Positions 1 through 6,263 of a DNA stretch of 15,392 nucleotides are shown here, one piece after another. This stretch comes from Acidobacteriota bacterium (GTDB lineage Bacteria > Acidobacteriota > Blastocatellia > RBC074): assembly GCA_013140935.1 (NCBI GenBank), contig JABFSD010000403.1, forward strand, positions 1-15,392, read 5' to 3'. The position numbers were made by a program, and so were the translations under genes. Position 1 is the stretch's first letter. Each line of letters starts with the position of its first letter. The notes beneath the pieces are model-generated. The model ran no database searches and was not told the origin of the DNA. It was given only the letters and a program-made list of their open reading frames with translations.

Positions 1-15
1 ATCAGGAGCAGCTTT

Positions 16-1104
16 ATGAAAATTGGCATTTTAGTCGGCATGGAAAATACCTTTCCGCCCGCCCTCATCGAAAAGATCAACGGCATGAACGCCGGCGTCA
101 CGGCGGAATACGTCAAAATCGGCGGCGTGCGGCAAGACGACGCTTGCGAATATCGCGTCATCTTCGACCGCATCTCGCACGAGATTCCTTTCTATCGCTC
201 TTATCTCAAACACGCGGCGCTCAATGGCACGATCATCGTCAACAATCCGTTCTGGTGGTCGGCGGACGAAAAGTTCTTCGGCTATTCGCTGGCGACCAAG
301 CTGGGTTTGGCAATTCCGAAAACCGTACTACTGCCGCAGAAGGCTTATATCAAGGGCGTGACGGACGCTTCGTTGCGCAACCTGGAATATCCGATTGATT
401 GGGACGGCATTCTCGCCGACGTGGGCTTACCCGCCTTCCTCAAACCGCACGACGGCGGCGGCTGGAAGGACGTGTATAAAGTCAGCAGCAAAGAAGAGTT
501 GTGGAATGCTTACGATCAGACCGGCACGCTGGCAATGACCTTGCAGCAGTTCGTGGACTTTACGCTTTACACGCGCTGCTATTGCGTAGGCCGCAAAGAA
601 GTCCTCGTCATGCCTTACGATCCGAAAACGCGCAGCTACATTCCGCGCGATCAATACGAACTGCCGCGCGAGCTCGAAGATCGCATGATCCGCGACACGA
701 TTCTGATTAACGAAGCGTTGGGCTACGATTTGAATACGGTCGAGTTCGCCGTGCAGGACGGCATTCCTTACGCGATTGATTTCACCAACCCCGCGCCCGA
801 TGCCGACCTCTGGTCCGTCACGGAGCCTTATCACAATTGGGTTGTTGAGGCGGTTTCTCGCATGCTGGTTGATTATGCCGTGAATGGTGCCCCGACCGCG
901 CGCTATCATCGCTGGAACAAATGGCTGCATCCTGAAAACGATGAGACGACGTTGCACATCACCGGAGCCGCCAACGTCGCGCATTCCGCCTCGAAAGCCA
1001 TCTCGGCGGTGATTGACGAAATTTCAAAACCCGTCAAACCTAAACGTACGCGCAAGGCTGCGACGGGCGAGTTGAAGAAACCAGCGGCGAAGAAAGCAAA
1101 GTAA
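16..1104 (+). CDS. ATP-grasp-fold ligase-like protein with basic tail
   Basis: The 362-residue product looks like an ATP-grasp (RimK/glutathione-synthetase-like) enzyme, a fold that couples ATP hydrolysis to joining a carboxylate to an amine. Visible motifs are a lysine and glycine-rich nucleotide loop (FLKPHDGGGWKDVYKV, residues 141-156), an adenine-side QQFV (177-180), and acidic/Asn metal-ligand candidates in VEFAV (242-246) and IDFTNPAPD (254-262). The N-terminus (MKIGILVG) looks like a pre-ATP-grasp Rossmann-like half. The last ~27 residues are Lys/Ala/Pro-rich and very basic. The ATG at 16 has an AGGAG site at 4-8. The gene is followed by a strong terminator and, about 480 bases on, by a YbdK-type ligase. 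Substrate is unknown. The fold call is by motif only; a role in making an amide-linked metabolite is inference. Confidence 0.75.
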   Translation: MKIGILVGMENTFPPALIEKINGMNAGVTAEYVKIGGVRQDDACEYRVIFDRISHEIPFYRSYLKHAALNGTIIVNNPFWWSADEKFFGYSLATKLGLAIPKTVLLPQKAYIKGVTDASLRNLEYPIDWDGILADVGLPAFLKPHDGGGWKDVYKVSSKEELWNAYDQTGTLAMTLQQFVDFTLYTRCYCVGRKEVLVMPYDPKTRSYIPRDQYELPRELEDRMIRDTILINEALGYDLNTVEFAVQDGIPYAIDFTNPAPDADLWSVTEPYHNWVVEAVSRMLVDYAVNGAPTARYHRWNKWLHPENDETTLHITGAANVAHSASKAISAVIDEISKPVKPKRTRKAATGELKKPAAKKAK

Positions 1105-1130
1105 AAGTTGTGAAAGCTGTTGGGCAACGC

Positions 1131-1173
1131 ACCCGCGCTGATGAGTGAGTTCTATCGGCGCGGGTATTTCTTT
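1131..1173 (+). terminator. Rho-independent terminator after the ATP-grasp gene
   Basis: ACCCGCGCTGAT (1131-1142) pairs with ATCGGCGCGGGT (1154-1165), a 12-bp stem with one G-T wobble and an 11-base loop, followed by ATTTCTTT. It starts 26 bases after the stop codon of the ATP-grasp gene and should separate that transcript from the YbdK gene. Confidence 0.75.
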
Positions 1174-1362
1174 AAGCAGAAAGTGTGGTTTGTTCTTGCG
1201 GGTAATCAATAACAGCGTGACATTTCTTGATGAAGCCACTGTCACCAATTGCCCTTGTGAGATCACAACCCATTGATGCCAGTGGATATTTTCCAGTTCG
1301 GCGCGTAGTTGCTGATAAGCTGATTCATTCGCCTTTACGTCGTCCAGGATGGATGCCGTCAT
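1166..1362 (-). pseudogene. Possible decayed small gene, DUF5678-like N-terminus
   Basis: A minus-strand reading frame starts at ATG 1362 with a CGGAG-type ribosome site just upstream (GAACGGAG on the minus strand). The first ~45 residues look protein-like: NESAYQQLRAELENIHWHQW followed by VVISQGQLV. This resembles the small DUF5678-type proteins with a 'W-V-x-I-x-x-G-x-L/V' core, although I recognise it only from memory. After about residue 64 the frame runs into the terminator stem and then antisense through the end of the ATP-grasp gene (the open frame continues to 1024), so the natural C-terminus appears to be lost. I end the feature at the terminator. It may instead be a chance frame in a 480-base gap. 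Confidence 0.3.
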
Positions 1363-1573
1363 GATTTTTACTCCGTTCTTGTTATCGGTTGGTGAACACG
1401 GCGGGCGGCATCTTACTGGCCTGACAAAATGCTCGCAATGCCGTTTCTTGCTTCACGTTTCTAATAGCCTTACCATCCGCCCGCTGTAAAAAGACTTCAC
1501 CATAAACCCAAACAGCCGTGGTAAGTGCATAACAAAATCGCAGTGCTGATAACTTCGCTTTGGCGAACCAACT
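1174..1573. other. Gene-poor spacer before the YbdK gene
   Basis: Roughly 400 bases separate the ATP-grasp terminator from the YbdK ribosome site. Apart from the possible minus-strand remnant at 1166-1362, a second minus-strand open frame runs down to a stop at 1382, ending in KMPPAVFTNR just upstream of the remnant's ribosome site. Its middle part (GEVFLQRADGKAIRNVKQET) reads like protein but I cannot assign it. I see no convincing -35/-10 pair for the YbdK gene here. Confidence 0.4.
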
Positions 1574-1586
1574 GAGGAAACTGACC

Positions 1587-2699
1587 ATGCCTTTCGACAA
1601 CGAATTCACACTTGGTATTGAAGAAGAATTTCAGATCATTGACCCGAATACGCGTGAGTTGCGTTCGCGCGTAAACGAGATTCTGGACGAAGGCCGCATG
1701 CTGTTGGGCGAGCAGGTCAAACCTGAGATGCACCAGTCCATGATAGAAGTCGGCACGGGCATTTGCCGCAACGTGCAGGAAGCCCGCGAAGACGTCATCA
1801 AGTTGCGTCGCGCCATCGCCGAACTCGCGCACCGCAAGGGGCTGGCGTTCGTCGCCGCTTCGACGCATCCGATCTCGCACTGGGCCGATCAGGAAATCAC
1901 TGAAAACGAACGCTACGCGCAGATGATCGAAGAATTGCAGCAATCGGCGCGCGCGCTGTTAATTTTCGGCATGCACGTACACGTCGGCATCGAAGACAAA
2001 GAAGCCTCTATCGCCGTGATGAATGCCGCGCGTTATTTTTTGCCGCACGTTTATGCGCTCACGACCAGTTCGCCGTTCTGGATCAAACGCAACACGGGAA
2101 TGAAAAGTTATCGTTACGAAGTCTTCAAACAATTCCCGCGCACGGGAATGCCCGATTATTTCACTTCGTATGGCGAGTTTGAGAGTTACGTTAATTTGCT
2201 CACCCAGACGGGCTGCATTGATAACGCCAAAAAGATTTGGTGGGATGTCAGACCGCATCCGTTTTTCCCTACGCTCGAATACCGCATCTGCGACATTCCG
2301 ACCAAAGTGGATGAAACCATTTGCGTGGCGGCGTTGTTACAAGCCATCACCGCGAAACTCTATCGGTTGTATCGGCAAAACCTCGGCTTTCGGCTCTATC
2401 GCCGTTCGCTGATCGAAGAGAACAAATGGCGCGCGGCGCGTTACGGCCTCGACGGCAAGCTGATTGATTTCGGCAAACGCACCGAAGTCCCCATCCGCGA
2501 TCTGATTATCGAATTGCTCGAATTTGTTGATGATGTCGTAGACGAAATCGGCTGTCGCAACGAAATCAATTACGTTCACACGATTCTCGCCAACGGAACC
2601 AGCGCCGACCGCCAGTTGCGCGCTTACGAACAATCGGGCGGCGACCTGACCGCCGTCGTAGATTTGTTGCGCAAAGAAACGCTCGAAGGCGTGATGTAA
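1587..2699 (+). CDS. ybdK: YbdK-type carboxylate-amine ligase (GCS2 family)
   Basis: The 370-residue product matches the YbdK/GCS2 glutamate-cysteine ligase-like family in length and motifs. E. coli YbdK is a weak glutamate-cysteine ligase whose natural substrate is uncertain, and the fold is related to glutamine synthetase. Visible motifs are FTLGIEEEFQ (7-16) with its acidic metal/substrate cluster, GMHVHVGIED (128-137), SSPFW (161-165) and WDVRPHPFFPTLEYRICD (219-236). I chose the ATG at 1587 rather than the in-frame TTG at 1560: GAGGAA lies at 1574-1579, seven bases upstream, and the family conventionally begins just before the FTLGIEEEF strand. It converges on the small gene at 2780-3076 across a shared terminator. 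The upstream ATP-grasp gene could be a partner ligase. Confidence 0.9.
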   Translation: MPFDNEFTLGIEEEFQIIDPNTRELRSRVNEILDEGRMLLGEQVKPEMHQSMIEVGTGICRNVQEAREDVIKLRRAIAELAHRKGLAFVAASTHPISHWADQEITENERYAQMIEELQQSARALLIFGMHVHVGIEDKEASIAVMNAARYFLPHVYALTTSSPFWIKRNTGMKSYRYEVFKQFPRTGMPDYFTSYGEFESYVNLLTQTGCIDNAKKIWWDVRPHPFFPTLEYRICDIPTKVDETICVAALLQAITAKLYRLYRQNLGFRLYRRSLIEENKWRAARYGLDGKLIDFGKRTEVPIRDLIIELLEFVDDVVDEIGCRNEINYVHTILANGTSADRQLRAYEQSGGDLTAVVDLLRKETLEGVM

Positions 2700-2712
2700 T
2701 TCGTCGAAACAA

Positions 2713-2761
2713 AAAAACGCGGAGCCAATCGCTTTCAGATAACGATTGGCTCCGCGTTTTT
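2713..2761. terminator. Bidirectional rho-independent terminator
   Basis: AAAAACGCGGAGCCAATCG (2713-2731) and CGATTGGCTCCGCGTTTTT (2743-2761) form a perfect 19-bp stem with an 11-base loop. The A-run on one side and T-run on the other mean it can end transcription from both the YbdK gene and the convergent gene at 2780-3076. Confidence 0.93.
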
Positions 2762-2779
2762 GCGTGAAGGCGCGCTCGC

Positions 2780-3076
2780 TTATAACTCGCGCGGACTGAC
2801 ATATTGATCGTAATGCCGCGCCGGCTCGTAACCCTGCGCTTTGAACGGCATACGGATTTCGGGAACGCGCGCTTCGAGATTGACGACTTCGACGGCTTCG
2901 ATGAACAAACGATCCAGGCTTTCGACCGGGCTGCCGTTGCGCAAACACGCGGTCAGATGCGTTCGCACCACTCTTGCCACTTCAGCGCGCGTATCGTCAG
3001 GCAGTTTATTGATGAGTTTAATCGTTTGCTCGGAAAGTTTTGGAAGCGAATCAGGAACGGAATTATGCGATTTCAT
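2780..3076 (-). CDS. Small protein of unknown function
   Basis: I do not recognise this 98-residue protein. It begins MKSHNSVPDS and has no signal peptide or membrane segment. It looks helical and mixed-charge (SEQTIKLINKLPDDTRAEVA at 16-35). The C-terminal part is rich in aromatic and charged residues and ends in YDQYVSPREL. The start is placed at ATG 3076 because AAGGAG lies 6-7 bases upstream on the minus strand; a longer in-frame start at 3115 lacks such support. It is convergent with the YbdK gene and divergent from the SRPBCC gene. The long leader region (3077-3331) holds a TTGACA/TACTTT promoter candidate pointing into it. Confidence 0.75.
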   Translation of the reverse strand: MKSHNSVPDSLPKLSEQTIKLINKLPDDTRAEVARVVRTHLTACLRNGSPVESLDRLFIEAVEVVNLEARVPEIRMPFKAQGYEPARHYDQYVSPREL

Positions 3077-3191
3077 GACCTTCTCCTTACGCGCACAAGT
3101 CACACGCAGCCTCACAGTGTTCTCACTTGCCCGCCTTGGTAAAGCACAACGTGAATAAGTTTTAGGATAGAGATTGTCTTACTGCGAGTGC

Positions 3192-3220
3192 AAAGTAAGT
3201 GAGCGTTTAGCATTTGTCAA
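3192..3220 (-). promoter_or_regulatory. Candidate sigma-70-type promoter for the 2780-3076 gene
   Basis: Read on the minus strand, TTGACA (3220-3215) is followed after 17 bases by TACTTT (3197-3192), upstream of the gene starting at 3076. The -35 is perfect and the -10 is partial. The -35 box is half of the inverted repeat at 3213-3237. Confidence 0.4.
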
Positions 3221-3237
3221 TGTAAAATCTTGACAAA
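3213..3237. promoter_or_regulatory. Inverted repeat, candidate operator between divergent genes
   Basis: TTTGTCAA (3213-3220) and TTGACAAA (3230-3237) are a perfect 8-bp inverted repeat with a 9-base spacer. Each arm contains a TTGACA -35-like box pointing outward, so the dyad may be back-to-back promoters, a dimeric repressor site, or both. Confidence 0.4.
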
Positions 3238-3266
3238 ACTTAAGCAGACTCCCCTTTAACATCGCA

Positions 3267-3280
3267 TACTTGGACAAGTA
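3267..3280. promoter_or_regulatory. Palindrome TACTTG-GA-CAAGTA, candidate operator
   Basis: The two 6-bp arms are perfectly complementary around a GA centre, a typical size for a dimeric helix-turn-helix regulator site. It lies just upstream of a TATACT box (3296-3301) and 52 bases before the SRPBCC start codon, so a bound protein would cover the -35 region of that promoter candidate. Confidence 0.4.
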
Positions 3281-3301
3281 CTAGACAGAATCCGCTATAC
3301 T
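3271..3301 (+). promoter_or_regulatory. Candidate promoter for the SRPBCC-SDR genes
   Basis: TGGACA (3271-3276) and TATACT (3296-3301) are separated by 19 bases, longer than the 17-base optimum. The -10 box is good and would give a leader of about 25 bases before the ATG at 3332. An alternative upstream -35 (TTGACA, 3230-3235) has only a weak -10 partner near 3254-3260. Confidence 0.35.
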
Positions 3302-3331
3302 GTTTGCCGCTGCCGTTCCACGTTAAACCCT

Positions 3332-3790
3332 ATGAAAAAACAAACCTTCATCAAACAGACTGAGATCAACGCGACGCCTGCGGAACTTTTCGCCTGGCAC
3401 GAACGCCCCGACGCCCTCGAACGCCTTACGCCGCCGTGGGAGAAAGTGAAAGTGCTGGAACGCGGAAATGGTTTAGCGGTAGGCACGCGCGTCGTGTTGC
3501 AAATGGTCGGCGGCCCGTTGCCGCTGCGTTGGGTGGCGGAACATGTCGAATACCAACCGCCTCACCTATTCGCCGACGTACAACGCAAAGGCCCCTTCGC
3601 TTACTGGTATCACCGCCATCGCTTCGAGCCGACCGCGCGCGGTACGACGTTGATGACGGATGAAATCGAATACGCCATGCCTTTCGGTCAGTTGGGCGAA
3701 TGGGTCGCAGGCTGGTTCGTGCACAAGAAATTGCAGCGGATGTTCGATCATCGCCATCGCGTCGTGATCGCAGCGTTCGCACACGATTGA
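3332..3790 (+). CDS. SRPBCC (START-like) family protein
   Basis: The 152-residue protein has the form of a single SRPBCC domain, a helix-grip fold that binds hydrophobic ligands. The start is typical: a first strand, then 'INATPAELFAWHERPDALERLTPPW' (split over residues 11-36), in which the segment after the first strand positions the ligand pocket. A conserved DEIEYAMPFG stretch (109-118) and a final long helix follow. Relatives occur as stand-alone proteins and as N-terminal partners of NAD-dependent epimerases (TIGR01777 type). The ATG has no clear Shine-Dalgarno site and may be read from a short leader. A short-chain dehydrogenase begins 57 bases downstream with no terminator between, so the two are probably co-transcribed. 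Ligand unknown. Confidence 0.8.
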   Translation: MKKQTFIKQTEINATPAELFAWHERPDALERLTPPWEKVKVLERGNGLAVGTRVVLQMVGGPLPLRWVAEHVEYQPPHLFADVQRKGPFAYWYHRHRFEPTARGTTLMTDEIEYAMPFGQLGEWVAGWFVHKKLQRMFDHRHRVVIAAFAHD

Positions 3791-3847
3791 CTCGCACGAG
3801 GGACTGGGAAAAACTGCGCCGACTTATCGCAATAACAGGAACAACGT

Positions 3848-4672
3848 ATGGCTATCTGGCAAGGCAAGACCGCACTTATCACGGGCGCTTCTTACGGCAT
3901 CGGCGCGGCTTTCGCCCAACGCCTGGCAGCGGAAGGCGCGCATCTGATTTTGACGGCGCGTTCAGCCGACCGGCTGGCGGCATTGGCCGATGAGTTGAAG
4001 CGCCAACACAACACGCGTGTCACCATCATCGCGGCTGATTTGGCGGCTGATTTGGCGGCTGATTTGGCGGCTGATTTGAACGAAGCGAGCGCACCGCAAC
4101 ACATTTTCGACGAAACGCAACGACAAGGCTTGACCGTAGACCTGCTCATCAACAACGCGGGCTTTGGCGCAGTCGGCGATTTCGCCTTTCAGTCTTTAGA
4201 CAAACAACTTGCAATGATTCAGGTCAACGTGACGGCGCTTGTTGCGCTGACGCATCTCTTCCTGCCACCGATGCTCGCGCGTCGCCACGGTTACATTCTC
4301 AACCTCGGCTCGACGGCCAGCTTTCAGGGCGTACCCTTTCTAGCGACCTATGCGGCAACCAAAAGCTTTATTCTGAATTTCAGCGAAGGCCTGTGGGGCG
4401 AATGCAAACCTTACGGCGTAACGGTCACGACCCTGTGTCCCGGTTCGACCGAATCGAATTTTCATGCCGTAGCTGGTTCTGAACGACACAACGCCAAACA
4501 GTCTGCCGAGTCCGTCGTCGAAATTGGTTTGCAAGCGTTGGCGCAAGGCCGTTCGCACGTGGTGTCAGGTTGGAACAACAAGCTGATGGTGTGGATGGAA
4601 CGTTTCGTGCCGCGCCAAACCGTCATCGGCATGGCAACGAAAGTTTTTCAGGAATTTGCGCGCAAAAACTGA
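3848..4672 (+). CDS. SDR-family NAD(P)-dependent oxidoreductase with internal AADL repeats
   Basis: A 274-residue classical short-chain dehydrogenase. The cofactor loop is TGASYGIG (12-19) and the NNAG motif is at 102-105. The catalytic set is N127, S155, Y168 and K172 (Y-x-x-x-K in YAATK). The Arg in TARSADR (37-42) suggests an NADP(H) preference. Where relatives usually have one 'AADL' after the fourth strand, this protein has four in a row (residues 62-77), encoded by perfect 12-bp repeats. The rest of the fold is intact, so it is probably functional with a lengthened surface loop. The start is supported by AGGA at 3837-3840. Substrate cannot be predicted. It probably shares a transcript with the SRPBCC gene. 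Confidence 0.9.
   Translation: MAIWQGKTALITGASYGIGAAFAQRLAAEGAHLILTARSADRLAALADELKRQHNTRVTIIAADLAADLAADLAADLNEASAPQHIFDETQRQGLTVDLLINNAGFGAVGDFAFQSLDKQLAMIQVNVTALVALTHLFLPPMLARRHGYILNLGSTASFQGVPFLATYAATKSFILNFSEGLWGECKPYGVTVTTLCPGSTESNFHAVAGSERHNAKQSAESVVEIGLQALAQGRSHVVSGWNNKLMVWMERFVPRQTVIGMATKVFQEFARKN
4031..4078 (+). repeat. Four perfect tandem copies of a 12-bp unit inside the SDR gene
   Basis: GCGGCTGATTTG is repeated four times without mismatch or gap (4031-4042, 4043-4054, 4055-4066, 4067-4078). Each unit encodes Ala-Ala-Asp-Leu, so copy-number change keeps the frame. Perfect identity at synonymous positions indicates recent expansion by slippage or unequal exchange. Confidence 0.95.
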
Positions 4673-4681
4673 GCTTTGTGC

Positions 4682-4710
4682 TGTGGCACAAGCCAACATC
4701 TTGTGCCACA
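4682..4710. other. 11-bp hairpin between the SDR and M48 genes
   Basis: TGTGGCACAAG (4682-4692) and CTTGTGCCACA (4700-4710) form a perfect stem with a 7-base loop, 9 bases after the SDR stop. No T-run follows, so it is not a standard intrinsic terminator; it may protect the upstream mRNA's 3' end or be a regulator site for the M48 gene. Confidence 0.5.
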
Positions 4711-4747
4711 CTCCGCCTCGCTAATGCCAACAAAAGGAACGATAACC

Positions 4748-6184
4748 ATGCAAAATCAGAAATGCCTTTTCGCGCTGTTCGCAGCGTTCTTCATCACTCT
4801 CGCGGGCTGTCGCGGCGCGCAATTGAGCGGCCCGGCGGATGCGCCCATGGGTTCGAAAACGCAGCCGCGTTTCAAACCTGGCTTCAATCTGTTCAGCCCT
4901 GAGCAGGACGTACAGATGGGACGCCAATCTGCCGAACAGGTCATGCGCGAAGAGCGCATCATTGACGACGCGCGGTTAGTGAATTACGTCCGCCAACTCG
5001 GCGCGAAGCTCGCCAGCAAGGCCGCTGGCGAACGTTTCAACTATCAGTTCTGGGTCGTAGGCACAAAAGAAATCAACGCCTTCGCCTTGCCGGGCGGCTA
5101 TCTGTTCGTCAACGCGGGTACGATTGCCGCCGCCAAAAACGAAGGCGAACTCGCCGGCGTGATGGCGCACGAAATCGCCCACGCCGCTTTGCGCCACGGT
5201 ACGAACCAAGCCTCGAAAGCACGACTGGCCGAAGGCGGACTCGGCATTCTCGGCGCGATTGCCGGTTCGGGCGATCAACCCGCGCTGGGACAAGTCATCA
5301 ATCAAATCGGCGGCATGGGCGCGAACATGTTGTTTCTGAAATTCGGGCGCAAAGCCGAAAAGGAAGCCGATCTTGAAGGCGCGCGTATGCTGGCCGAAGC
5401 TGGTTACGACCCGCGCGACATGGCGAACTTTTTCAAGACGCTGCAAGCGCAAGGCGGACAGCGCACGCCTGAAATTATGAGCGACCATCCTGATCCGGGA
5501 AATCGCATCAAGTACATCAACGAAGAACTCGCGCGCTTGCCAGTCGGTGCCAACGCACAACACGACAGTCAGGAATTTCAAAACGCGCGCGCTTTATTGA
5601 CGGGCGGCGCGCCGCAAGTCGCGCTCAACGCCAAAAACCAGATGCAACGGCGCGGCCCTTCCGATCCCGGCGATATGCAACCGGGGCAACGTCCGCAAAC
5701 TCCGTCGGGACAGATGCGCGGCTTTCAAGCCAAAGACGGCTCGTTCGCCGTGCAAGTACCAGCCAATTGGGACGGGTTGGATGCCGGGCCTTCGACGTTG
5801 ATCTTTGCGCCTAAAGGAGCTTACGGCCAATATCAAGGCCAGTTCATCGTTACGCATGGCATCTTTATCGGCGTCGCTGATGCGGCCTCTGGTGATTTAG
5901 CGCAAGCCACCGCCGCGTTGATTAAACGCCAGATCGAAGACAACCCTGACTTCCAACTCATGCAACAACCCAAGCCGATTGATTTCGGCGGACAGCGCGG
6001 TTACGTCGGAGCCATCGCCGGGCCGTCACCCAACACGGGCGTGATGGAAGTGGACGTGACTTATACGACCGCGACCGCCAACGGACGGCTGTTTTACATC
6101 GTGACGATTTGCCCTGAAGACGAACAGAACGCTTATAAAGCGGCGTTCCAGCAAATCATGCAAAGTCTGCGGTTGGGCCGGTAA
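4748..6184 (+). CDS. M48-family zinc metalloprotease, lipoprotein
   Basis: The 478-residue protein starts with a lipoprotein signal ending in the lipobox LAGC (18-21), so it should be exported and lipid-anchored. The zinc site is HEIAH (141-145) within MAHEIAHAALRHG. The third ligand is the glutamate of EADLEGARML (206-215), with the usual downstream 'DP..M..F' segment and SDHPDPGNRI. This is the BepA/Oma1-like arrangement used in envelope protein quality control. After a Gln/Pro-rich linker (~310-330), the C-terminal ~150 residues form a separate beta-rich domain (FAVQVPANW, then GYVGAIAGPS, then a final amphipathic helix), resembling PsbP/DcrB-like folds. ATG 4748 is chosen over the in-frame 4676 because AAGGA lies at 4734-4738 and the signal peptide follows directly. 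Confidence 0.9.
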   Translation: MQNQKCLFALFAAFFITLAGCRGAQLSGPADAPMGSKTQPRFKPGFNLFSPEQDVQMGRQSAEQVMREERIIDDARLVNYVRQLGAKLASKAAGERFNYQFWVVGTKEINAFALPGGYLFVNAGTIAAAKNEGELAGVMAHEIAHAALRHGTNQASKARLAEGGLGILGAIAGSGDQPALGQVINQIGGMGANMLFLKFGRKAEKEADLEGARMLAEAGYDPRDMANFFKTLQAQGGQRTPEIMSDHPDPGNRIKYINEELARLPVGANAQHDSQEFQNARALLTGGAPQVALNAKNQMQRRGPSDPGDMQPGQRPQTPSGQMRGFQAKDGSFAVQVPANWDGLDAGPSTLIFAPKGAYGQYQGQFIVTHGIFIGVADAASGDLAQATAALIKRQIEDNPDFQLMQQPKPIDFGGQRGYVGAIAGPSPNTGVMEVDVTYTTATANGRLFYIVTICPEDEQNAYKAAFQQIMQSLRLGR

Positions 6185-6238
6185 CGCAAAAATAGAAAGG
6201 GAGCGCGAGTGACAGGCGCTGTCGCTTACGCTCCCCTT
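6185..6238. terminator. Bidirectional bulged terminator hairpin
   Basis: AAGGGAGCG (6197-6205) pairs with CGCTCCCCTT (6229-6238, one bulged C), and inside it GACAG pairs with CTGTC around a GCG loop (6211-6223). On the minus strand the stem is followed by TTTCTATTTTTG (6198-6187), a good T-tract for ending the coiled-coil gene. On the plus strand the tail is only weakly T-rich. Confidence 0.65.
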
Positions 6239-6263
6239 GCCGTTTTGAACTCTAACTTTCCCT

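Noticed and set aside
427..984. 185-codon minus-strand frame inside the ATP-grasp gene
   Set aside because: It is antisense to a gene with recognisable ATP-grasp motifs; its composition is typical of a shadow frame.
2337..2948. 203-codon minus-strand frame across the ybdK end
   Set aside because: It spans the perfect bidirectional terminator and overlaps two better-supported genes; no motif is visible.
2804..3158. Plus-strand frames opposite the small gene
   Set aside because: They have no ribosome site and a shadow-type composition; the minus-strand gene has a strong AAGGAG site.
4976..5581. 201-codon minus-strand frame
   Set aside because: It lies entirely within the M48 peptidase core, whose HEIAH and EADLEG motifs are on the other strand.
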